Source: Epithemia pelagica
Lineage: Eukaryota > Bacillariophyta > Bacillariophyceae > Surirellales > Surirellaceae
Direction of reading: 5' to 3'
NCBI GenBank assembly: GCA_946965045.2
Contig: OX337229.1
Span: 496,001-560,000 of the forward strand
DNA: 64,000 nt
This document shows positions 50,901 to 61,500 of the stretch, piece by piece. Under the pieces are notes generated by a model. The model did not search any database and had not been told where the DNA came from. It worked only from the letters and a program-made list of their open reading frames with translations. How positions within the stretch are numbered: the first letter of the stretch is position 1; each line of letters opens with the position of its first letter. The translations under genes were made by a program, and so were the position numbers.

Positions 50901-51689
50901 GCAATGCAAAAAGGCTTGTTCGGCCGAGTCGCCACTGCTGCTACCGAACGAGCGCTGCAATTCCGGACGCAAGGCCTTGTGCAAAGACGTCAAGGCGTCA
51001 ATCGATCTGTAAATATAGAAATCATTCGGAGCATGTCGAGTGGTCATAGCAAAAAAATAACAATCCAACAAAAAAGGCAATGGCATGGTCAAGAGAGTGA
51101 GACAACCAAACCCAAACAAACACAACAACAACAAACCCCAATAAACACGACAACATCCCGTTCCAACGTACTTGAGCATGGCTTGATACAATTGTCCGGC
51201 CCCGGCCGATTGGGTCAAGAGCACGAGAGCGCGTTCGCCGCGGCGTCCGACATCGTACCGCATGGCCGCTTTGGGGTGCAAGGGCAAACTCCGTCGGACA
51301 TGACCATACCAGCGTCGACCATCCTGCAATTGCAAGGTAAAGGTAAAACTGCTAAAGGATTTGGGTTGCATGGCATATTGATCGTACCGATTCACCACCA
51401 TGTGCTGAAAGAGGGCCGTCGTTTGACCCGCTGCCGTTGCTCGTCCCGCCGGTTGCAACAAGGCTTCGTCGTATTCGGGAAAACAAAAGGCCGACAATTG
51501 ATTCAAGACTTTGGGGTGTGGTTGTCCCGTATTGACCTGATGCGGTGCTGGAAGAACGACCAAGGGGGGACAGGATTTGGACGCGGCGGGATGAGGAACG
51601 GAACAAAAGTATTCAAACAAGGGAGGAGCTGCTGCCGCCGTCGTAGGAGGAGCAGCCGCCGTAGGAGGAGTGGAGACCTCGGTTGCCAT
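47835..51689 (-). CDS. DENN-domain protein with clathrin-adaptor-like C-terminus, 1190 aa, 3 exons
   Basis: Exons on the reverse strand are 51689-51172, 51006-49325 and 49207-47835. The introns are 51171-51007 (gtacgt..cag, 165 bp) and 49324-49208 (gtacga..cag). The joints read AMLK|SIDALTSLHKAL and RDSK|GMQWKHGYLA. The start is the ATG at 51689; the frame upstream opens only at GTG. The uDENN-like N-terminus has 'FCFPEYDEALL', and the central DENN core has 'LLSERRIILTSSSPTRLSTC' and 'LYIPVLPPHLWQYLAAPYPY'. DENN proteins are exchange factors for Rab GTPases. After the DENN part, an alpha-helical block ('LKNLLYHGPLAAVAEATDG') precedes a Pro/Gln-rich tail with DLFGF, NPFAAG and a terminal DPFAGSR, resembling the DPF/NPF peptides of endocytic adaptors. 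This suggests a role in vesicle traffic. Confidence 0.87.
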
Positions 51690-52355
51690 TTTCTCTCTCT
51701 CTCTTTCTCTTCTTCTTGGGTATAGTTTGTCTCTCTCTCCAGACAGGAGACCAACAGAGATCCTACTGTTGTGTGCAGACAACACAAACACAAGGAGCGA
51801 GAGAGTTCAACGGGTCTTTTTGGTGCTCGCTTTGACCATAGATTGGTTGCGCAGTTTTTTGGCGTACGTAGTCCGTAGTTCTATATTCGCCCTCCAACAT
51901 AAAAAACTAGGAGTACCTATGAAACCTATGCGTTTGGGCCACAAAATCCTTCTTGCCCGTCGGTCGCGGAAAAGTCCCGCGGGTTTGAGAAAAGATCCTT
52001 TTCCGCGGCGGGATGGATCTTTCTTCGGAGTGATCTTGCGGGATTGAAAGATCTTGAGTACCACGTCCGAGCAGCAGTGCGCGTTTGACTGTAATCATCT
52101 TTCGTCATCTTTTCCGTCGGCAACGATTCTTTTCGATTCGTTGTCCACCATCTTACAAAAAGCAAGCAATCATCAACAAGCAAGAGATTGCAGTTTTGGT
52201 GTAAATCTTCTTGTTTCCTAGCTCTAGACGTTGAATTTGCAACGACAACAGTTCAGGCGGTCCAGTCTACTAGTAGTTTGGCGTGTGAAAGACCTCTGTT
52301 GCATCCTAACTACACTTGGATTTATTATAATATTCATTCGACCAATCTCCAAATC
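51690..52355. other. Divergent intergenic region (DENN / LETM1)
   Basis: Contains a CT-rich run before the DENN start and an inverted repeat aaagatcc..ggatcttt near 51992-52022. The open frame extending LETM1 upstream to 52188 begins at TTG and is not counted. No other gene seen. Confidence 0.55.
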
Positions 52356-55300
52356 ATGTGGGCGGCCATTTCCAGACGACACAGACCCACCGGTTCGTAT
52401 CGATCGATACCGACCGCTTCCCTATCATCGTCAACATCAACCCACGGAGTTGTTCGTCGACGAAGATTACCCCGAGCAACGGGGGATCTTCTTGGAGGGA
52501 TCCAGAAAGATTCATCATCATCATCGTTTTCACGACCGCACCAATGGCCATGTGCGGCGGGAATGTCCAGTTGGGATGAATCTGAACGTTTGTACCAAGA
52601 AGAGGAGGATCATGCCAATCGTCGTCGATTGGTTGCTTCTACTGCAAGGCCCGCCACACAACTACAGAGGGACCATGGAACGAACCTTTGGGGGAAGCCA
52701 TCGAAACGTGCTACTACTACTGCATCCTGGAATCCATACCAACTGCAACGCAATCCTGGGACTCGATACCTGGCGAGAGGATTGTCTTCTTTGGGGATTC
52801 TTCAAGGACAAGATACCTCGTTCATGAATTTGTTGGTCTCTCCCACCAGCACGGCTGCCTTGTCCTCGCGTTTAGCTATTTCCTTCTTTTCGACATCCAC
52901 CACAACGACCACCACAACCACAACGAATCCTCCTCCTCCTCCGCCACCACCGCCACCTCCCAAACACAACCACACGACCAAGAACAACAGCTCGACCCAA
53001 TTAAAGGTGAAAGTGCCGAGTCGCAGTTTGGCCCGGTCCAAAATTCCCACACCCAATTCGGCTCCGCCTGTGGAAGACAATCCCTTGGCCAATTTGCCCG
53101 AACCCAAATCGCTCTTGCGCAAAGGAACGGAATTGCTCTGGTGGGCTTGTTCGTCGCTGGTGCGTTTTGTCCTGCTCTTGCCGTCCAATACCTATTGGTA
53201 TGCCGTCCATCCCGCGGAACGACGGGCCGCCTGGAGCAAGGTCCACGACGTGATTCAACACGAAGTCCATCATTATTGGATGGGCACCAAACTGTTGTGG
53301 GCCGATGTACGGACGGCGCGGGATTTGCTCTTTAAAATGTTGCGCGGTCATGCCTTGACGCGACGGGAACGCAAACAATTGCTCCGCACCACGTCCGACT
53401 TGTTTCGCCTCGTGCCCTTTTCCATGTTTGTCATTATCCCATTCATGGAATTTGCCCTGCCCTTTGCCCTGCGCATCTTTCCCAATTTACTGCCCAGTAC
53501 CTTTCAAGATTCACTCAAGGCGGAAGAAAACATGAAACGGGAAGTCAAATCCCGAATTGCCATGGCGCAATTCTTTCAAGAAACGCTGGAAGAATTGGCC
53601 AAGGAACAAAAACGCAAGGCACGTCGCCGCAAGGAAGAATTGATGGAAGCCGGCGTTTCGTCCGAAGATGACGACACCATTGACGAACAAGAAGATTCGG
53701 CCGCCAGCATGTTGGAATTTCTTCAAAAGGCGCAAAGTGGCGAAATGATTCCCCCCAATGTCATTATCCGCTACGCCAAATACTTTCAAGACGATTTGAC
53801 CTTGGACAATATGCCGCGCATGCAACTCATCAACATGTGCAAATACATGGCCATTCCACCCTACGGGACCGATGCCTTTTTGCGCTTTCAATTGCGCCAC
53901 CGCATTCGCGTCTTAAAAGAAGACGATCAACGCATTTTGTGGGAAGGCATTGATTCCTTGACCAAAATGGAATTGCGCGAGGCCTGTCAAGAACGGGGCA
54001 TGCGGTCTACCGGGTTGTCCAAGGATGCCTACAAAAATGCCCTCCAACAATGGCTCGATCTCTCCGTCAACAAAAATGTTCCCATTGCCCTTCTCGTCAT
54101 GAGCCGCACCTTTTTTCTCCGCGAGGACATGTTCCAACCCAATCGCGCCGCCCCCACCACTCTGGCCGGTGGGACGGCCGATTCCCAAGCGGCTGACAGT
54201 GGCATTACCGGCTTGGCCGATACCATTTCGGGCTTGGATAAGGAAGTGTTGAATGAAGTCATTTTGCAAGTGGCCACGTCCGAAGAAAAGAAATCGGATC
54301 CCACCATTCAAAAACTCAAACTGGAAGTGTTGGATCAACAAAATGAACTCATTCGAGAAGAACAGGAAGCCCGAGAAGCGGCGGCAGCCCTCAAAAAGTT
54401 GCAACATCAACCCACCGACGATGTGGAACCTGTCGTACTGAGCGATTCGAGTCTTGTCGGTGCCACCACCACGGCCACTCACACTACCAAAACAACCACG
54501 ACGACGGGAGTGAGTGCCGATGGTCGGGCCACGACCGAGGCACGAACGTTGGACGAAACCATGGAGTCCTTGGAACCGCCATTGTCATCCTCAGCCGATG
54601 CGTCTGTCCCATCGACATCTGCCACCATGGAAGCCGAAAAGTTTGTCGTCGAAGACGAAGAGAGAGATCTCTCGGCCGAGGAAATGGATGCCCTGCGACA
54701 CTTGTTGAGTGACGATCCCGTCAGTAAAGAACGGGAGGATTTGGCCAAGTTGAAGGCCGACTTGGAAGGTGGTGGGGACACTGCAAAGGAATCCTCCAAG
54801 GCCGAGGACGAGGCCATGGGAGCGACAATCACCGATGCAACCCACGGCGTGGTAAGTGACGCACTGGGGACCATGGATACCCTCGTCGAGGGCTCCTCCA
54901 CGGCGGCGGCGGCGGCGGCAAGTCCCTTGACGTCGACCGATTTGTACAAGGTGCAGACCAAGGTGGAAAGTCCGACTGCCAGCATGCCACCAATAACAGA
55001 GGTTTCCCAGGAACAAGACGAAGAGTTTAGCGAAGATCCCATTGTGCAACGCCTCAAGAAACGAATTGAATCCATGGTGGACAAGATTGAGGTGCAACTA
55101 TCGGATGTCCAGGTAAAGATTGGTGACAAATTACACTTTTTGGATAAGGACCGGGATGGAATATTATCACGGGAAGAGGTGGCATCCGTTCTGCAGCAAG
55201 TTTTTAAGCGAAAAATCACATTTGAAGAAGCAATGGAGATTACATGTGATATGGTAAGCAGTGAGAACATTAGTATTACAAAACTGTCTATGTTTGAGAT

Positions 55301-55504
55301 TTGCAAGTCTGAACAATGCTTCGTTATGCTTTTCAGGATGGGAATCAGGACGGATTCTTTTCTGTTGAAGAACTCTTGCGGTGGATCGACGAAACGAGAC
55401 TCGTGAAATTTGTTGAAGAAGGACGAGAAGCGGAGATGGACCGAATAATAAAAAATCAGGTATCCGAGCCGCAAAAAGACAGCGGGGATACCAAGCAATC
55501 CTAG
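52356..55504 (+). CDS. LETM1: LETM1-family mitochondrial inner-membrane protein with two EF-hands, 1021 aa, 2 exons
   Basis: The ATG is at 52356. Exon 1 is 52356-55253, the intron 55254-55336 (gtaag..cag), and exon 2 55337-55504; the joint ICDM|DGNQDGFF falls between codons and restores an EF-hand loop. LETM1/Mdm38 proteins sustain K+/H+ (and possibly Ca2+/H+) exchange across the inner mitochondrial membrane. The N-terminus is Arg/Ser-rich (presequence), with poly-Thr and an 11-residue proline run at about 190-205. The LETM1 domain includes the transmembrane segment 'RLVPFSMFVIIPFMEFALPF' (about 353-372), 'NLLPSTFQ', and the matrix ribosome-binding-like part 'ELREACQERGMRSTGLSKDA' to about 600. 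Two EF-hand loops close the protein: DKDRDGILSREE at about 930 and DGNQDGFFSVEE at about 967, both with ligand positions intact. Confidence 0.95.
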
Positions 55505-55539
55505 AACACATAACACACACTTGATAGAGAAACATCTTT

Positions 55540-58500
55540 TCAACCTTGCGCACAAGTATCCAGATCGGCCATACATGAGTAGCACACAAATCGATCGGGT
55601 GCCTGCTGTAGTTGGTAGCACGCCTGATGTGCTGTATTGAAGCAAAGCTCGCAACACATGAGTTCTCCGCCATCCAAGCAGACAGAACAAACGGATCTGT
55701 AATCACCATTCCACAAAGGAACATTCATATCATTTGCGCGTTGAAGCGTGACACGAACTCGCCCTTCGTAGGACATTTCCTTGAGCGTCGGAGGGCAGTG
55801 ATCTCCGGGAGGCATTGACGTGGGCTCGGCCGCAACCAGTGCTGTAGCTTCTGAAATACACAGATCTAGTACCTCCAACTCCAAAAAGAAGGCAGCCCAT
55901 GACATTTCCGAAAGAAAATGCTGGAAAACCGACCAACCCTGTCCCTCTGCCTTCCACCATTCTGGGAACTTACTCTTGTCTAGAGAACTCACAAGAACCA
56001 CAAGAGCCTGAAACAATGTTTCTTTGCACGAAGCTTCTTTCACAACCAACGCCCAGCTTGCCCTTTCCAAACCACCCACATTTCGTAAAGAAGGGTGCGA
56101 CGTCGCAAAAAAGCCATCCGGACAGACGGAAATAATTTCCAACAACATTGAGCGTCCTGCATCAACTAACGACGCGGGGTTCCCATCCCACAGTAAGGGA
56201 GATTCGTCAATGACAAGGCCTCCATGCATGGTGTTACACGCATTTCTATATGCACCACACTCCATACAATCCATTCGCTCCGTTTTATTGACGTCCACGA
56301 CGTATGGTTCTACCTGTTCTACGGTTCCCACGTCTCCCAAACTCGTCGTCCGATCTTGCACTTCAGTCTCAGCATTCCTTGACTTCAAAGGCGAGTAGCA
56401 GTGTACCCGAGATACAATTTGCAACAAGCTTCGCACATCAACTTGCACACGTTCATCTTGCTCCGACAGGGCGTTTTGCACTTCTTCACTCGACAACTCG
56501 TTACCAATGAAGACATGTTCACCATCCGATGTTCTTGTAAAAAACTGGTCAAATCCTGGCCACAACGAAGAGACTGTCTCTGATAAAGCTTTAAGTAAAT
56601 CTCGAATCGAATCACCAACAAGGCGTCTGAGAGCAGGGCGTCCACAGCTGGCACTAGCAGTTTCCAATTCAACGCTACGCAATGAACGTCCATGTACTGG
56701 CAACTGGTTGACATACAGGGCCTTTGGGTCACTTCCGAACCAGTGTACTCTGCGTCCGTCGGACAAGAAACCACAAAGTCTGGATTCTGCTGGTGCACTC
56801 GGAGAGCTAGCTGTCTTGGAGCTACAAGAAGTACGGTTGTTTTGTTCTTGTATGTGTTGCTGCGGATCGACAGGCATCGTGCTGCTTTCCATGTCAACAG
56901 GTGCTTCACGAGCTTCGAGTTCAGTTGATGCATTTTGCCCCGAATTGGCGTTCTCAGTAGACTTAGCCTTATCAACAGTGTCATCATTCGTTGTATGAGT
57001 ATCCACGACAAGTTGTTCGTGTATGTGTGGCTGCTGATCGACAGGCATCGTGATCGTGCTGCTTTCCATGTCAACGTGTGCTTCACAAGCTGCGAGTTCA
57101 GTTGATGCATTTTGCCCCGAATTGGCGTTCTCAGTAGACTTAGCCGTATCAACAGTGTTATCATTCGTTGTATGAGTATCCACGACAAGTTGTTCGTGTA
57201 TGTGTGGCTGCTGATCGACAGGCATCGTTATCGTGCTGCTTTCCATGTCAACATGTGCTTCACGAGCTTCGAGTTCAGTTGATACACTTTGCCCCAAATT
57301 GGCGTTCCCAGTAGACTTAGCCGTATCAACAGTGTTATCATTCGTTGTATGAGTATCCACGACAAGTTGTTCGTGTATGTGTGGCTGCTGATCAACAGGC
57401 ATCGTGATCGTGCTGCTTTCCATGTCAACGTGTGCTTCACAAGCTGCGAGTTCAGTTGATGCATTTTGCCCCGAATTGGCTTTCTCAGTAGACTTAGCCG
57501 TATCAACAGTGTTATCATTCGTTGTATGAGTATCCACGACAAGTTGTTCGTGTATGTGGGGCTGCTGATCGACAGGCATCGTGATCGTGCTGCTTTCCAT
57601 GTCAACGTGTGCTTCACAAGCTGCGAGTTCAGTTGATGCATTTTGCCCCGAATTGGCTTTCTCAGTAGACTTAGCCGTATCAACAGTGTTATCATTCATT
57701 GTATGAGTATCCACGACAAGTTGTTCGTGTATGTGTGGCTGCTGATCGACAGGCATCGTGATCGTGCTGCTTTCCATGTCAACATGTGCTTCACGAGCTT
57801 CGAGTTCAGTTGATACACTTTGCCCCAAATTGGCGTTCCCAGTAGACTTAACCGTATCAACAGTGTTATCATTCATTGTATGAGTATCCACGACAGGTTG
57901 GGCTTTGGCTGAGCGTTCCTTTTTCGGCTGCATTGCTTCTGCTTTAAGGAAGTCCTGCTCTTTGATAGAACCAGACACAACGATGGAAAGTTCCCGAGCT
58001 TCCCACTTGAACGGTTTCGACGGGATGGCCCCAAAACCTGATATAAAAACTACATCGACGAGAACTTTCTTTTCACCTGTGCGTTTACATACTCTGCCAA
58101 TGAGTTCCGAAACATTCCGTATAGAATTATCCTCTGATAGCTTGGCACGTCCACATACAACCTGTCCGTCCCAGTCCGACTCAGGAAGGTCGACAAGGAG
58201 TCTCGGCACAATGTTGGGCTCAGGCCCTCCTCCTCGAACACGAAATACACGTGGATTCAATATACGTGCATTAATTTGAGCAGCGAATGGATGCACAATA
58301 TCTTCGTAAGGATGGATGTTGGCTCGAGCATCAAGGTCTGTAATCCCAATGCAAGGAAACGTTAAACCACGCATATTGTGACAATTATAAAGAGCCCGCG
58401 CAAACGACTTACATTCTTCAATGATACGGTCAATTGGACATCGCACGACGGGCATCCTATACTGAAACGCTGCACAGAATAATTAAGAGAACAAATGAGA

Positions 58501-61500
58501 ACAAAGCAAGAAGTTGGGCACCTATCACGTAGGACGACATCGATGTAACGTACAATTTTGGGAATCAATGAAGATGACTGGAGCATCTTGCCTTTCCTGA
58601 TGAGTGCGATAATAATCGATCCTCTGGAATACTTCCCATGCATGGAAAGGCAAAATCTTGACCCTTTCAACATGGACCGAACGCAGCGATTGGACTTGAT
58701 CAATGACAACGGTAATGGAATATCTGGGAAGCAGCAATCTCATACCTAACAGCACCTGTTTTCGGTTCATCGAAGTTAGCAAAAGTGACGTTTCGGCCTG
58801 AGTCAGAATAAGTGGAACTGGTCCTGGTTTATCAAGATCACAGTAGTCAAGAGGAGGAGCACCGCCAAACTTGTAGAGGCTACCAATTGCATTAACGAAA
58901 CTCTCCATTTCAGTATCTCTCACTTGCCGGATTGGAGCGTATGCCACTGGGTGTGTCGGGTGCTGTGTAGAGTTTTGAATTCGACTCTCGTGCTGTCGAG
59001 AGGTCTGAATTTCACGTTGCGGCGATTGTCGAACGTAATTTTGAGGGGTCGTTGGAGCATGGGTCGCTGCTTCTTGTCTACGCTGTTGGTGCTCTGTCCA
59101 TTTCTTTTTCATTTCATTGATGAAGAAGATAAGAGCAGCGGAAGCCTCTGCCTCTGTTGCCAGTCTCCACGTCGGGGTTTGAGTGTGAGTGAAATCCGTA
59201 ATCAAAAACCTGCCATGGGGAGTTATGAGACCGTAGATCTTTCTAGCGAGAAGAGTGACGTTGGGGTTTTGAGAAAAGGTATGTGAAATCGACTTGAGAA
59301 TATTGCTGTAGTTGTTGTGGGGCTTCTTAGCCATTACAATGCGGTTGTGGCTATAGCGTCCCAAGAAAATATCCATTTCACTGGGGAATATTTGTGGCCC
59401 ACTTTCATTCACTGTTTCTTCGATATCGTCTGATACCAAGTCAATAACCTCTGGGCCTTCTGGGAGTCGTTGATTGCGCTGTGGAGAGGCAAATGGAAGT
59501 GGTTGATGAAGATGTTGTTGCTGTTGTTGATGCGATACCTCTCGTTGCTGTTGCCTCACAGCTACGCTCATTCTTCGTATCTTCGCCTGTAGTACACAAA
59601 CGTCTAGTCCTTGAACAGCGGAGAGCTTTAACTGGTATGCTGTTAGAGCTTCTCTGGGGGAATGCGAGACATCGGCTAAGAAAGGGAGACCCAACAGAGC
59701 GCAACCTAACGAAACCGGAGAATTGAGAACATCCACCGAGAGGCCGTTCAATTCAACAATACGGTCTCCTGCCCGTAGTCCTGATATGTACGCAGCACCA
59801 GAATCCAGAATACGCCCCACAGTAATCACATCTTGTTCACCGCATTTCCATCGATAAAGCTCCATGCCCCACCCACTGAGCTCAGGTGCCTCAATCTGTG
59901 GACGCCTTGACATTGACAGGGTAATGGTTGATTCGATATGGTTGGGGAAGGTATCAGTGAGCACAGGGCTTTTCTTCATAAAGGTATCCCTCTCGGCCTC
60001 GGTTTGAAAGTACAAATCACTGTAAGCCACAGCACAATCGTGTTTTTTGTCGATTCTAAGAGTAGCAAGAAAACACTCAGGGGTGAACTCCTTGTTCCCC
60101 CGTAAAGGAGGAACGCAACGACGAACTTTTTCAAGGACTAGATCATGCTCCTGTGTGGGGATAGGTACATGAAGAGACCCACTACGTCGGAGAAGCTCCT
60201 CAAAAACCGGATTGTGCCCATAGCATGTATCGTCAAGTACAAGAAGCTTTTCATTGGTCGAAGGACGTCGAAGACCCTCATTGTCCAAGGATTGAGTGAA
60301 GCCGGATGTCACAGGGATAAACGTACTATGGTGTTCCACGAGAGACTCCAAATGGTCTCCTTCCGATGGTTCGGTACAGTCGCTTGCTAGCCGTGTCACT
60401 TCGTTCTTGGCTGCGTCAAACAACTTGTTTGTCAATGTCATCAGATCGGCAACTTCACCGTAAGACATTTTGAGTACTCCACCAAGATCAAGGAGACCAT
60501 CTGTGCCCCATCGATCCATTGCTTCAGCACTTAGAGTCGGTTCGATCTTCCGCGGTTTGCCCAACTTGGCAAGAAAGTCAACTTGGTCCGAGTATATCAA
60601 CGGAAGTACATGATAAACATCTTCTTCGTCGTCGTTGTCGCTTTCGGTGCGGCACAAGTATCGAGGGAAATAAGAAGCCACCAATAACTCAACTGGTCTA
60701 TCGTGGTGTTCGACAATGATGTTGAATCTCTTTAAATCTGTGGCGAGTTTGGTCATCCGTTCATCACCTGGCAGAAGGAGGAGTACCTTTCCAACAAGGC
60801 TCGCTCTTTTCTCATATCTTCGTTTTGAAGCAAACAAGAGTTTTGAAGCCTCAGCTTCCGAAAATTCTTTCAGTTTGTCCTTTTGACGATGCAGCTTATT
60901 ACAAACAGAGCACCAAGAACCACTCTGAAAGCGAGTTTCTTGGACGAGACAGCGTTGACAATGATAGCCTTTGTCAAATGGAAGTGGGGCATGAAGCGCG
61001 TGAAGATAGGGCCCCTGTGTGGTCATGGTCTTGTCGGAATGGCTTGGGGATAGACACCACGCACAAAAGAGGCGAACAAAATCTGTCAAAAAGGCTTCCT
61101 TCATGGCGTCATTATCCATTCGGTCCAAAAGTCTTTGTGCACCGGAGCAGAGCAACTCAAGTGGAGATTTTTCTGCGTCTTCGGGTGCCCAAAGTAACCG
61201 TTCGGAATCTACCATGAACCCATAATACGACGACGCCTCGTTGCTGTTGGAACCATTCTGTTTGTTCAAGAAACTATCCATCATGAGGTCCAATCGGGCC
61301 AAGCTGACGCACTTGTCATGGAATGCGGTCGCAGCACTGGCTTGTTCGCGTTCTTCGAAATCTTTCCGTTCCAATAGTTCAAACCACAGGTCCCGTCCGT
61401 ACCACTGTGTGGCCAAGTATCGTACCACTGCTCGTCCACATGCCGCTTCCCAAACTGGCGAGGATTTCTCGAGGATGGGTTTCGGTTTGCAAACCTCGGT

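Noticed and set aside
50472-51725. 417-codon forward frame opposite the DENN gene
   Set aside because: The DENN signature is clear on the reverse strand; the forward frame has no domain and crosses an intron.
52188-52355. N-terminal extension of LETM1
   Set aside because: Starts at TTG; the ATG at 52356 gives a sensible mitochondrial presequence.
54479-55690. 403-codon antisense open frame across the LETM1 3' end
   Set aside because: LETM1 with intact EF-hands is on the other strand; the antisense product is Ser-rich reverse reading without family features.
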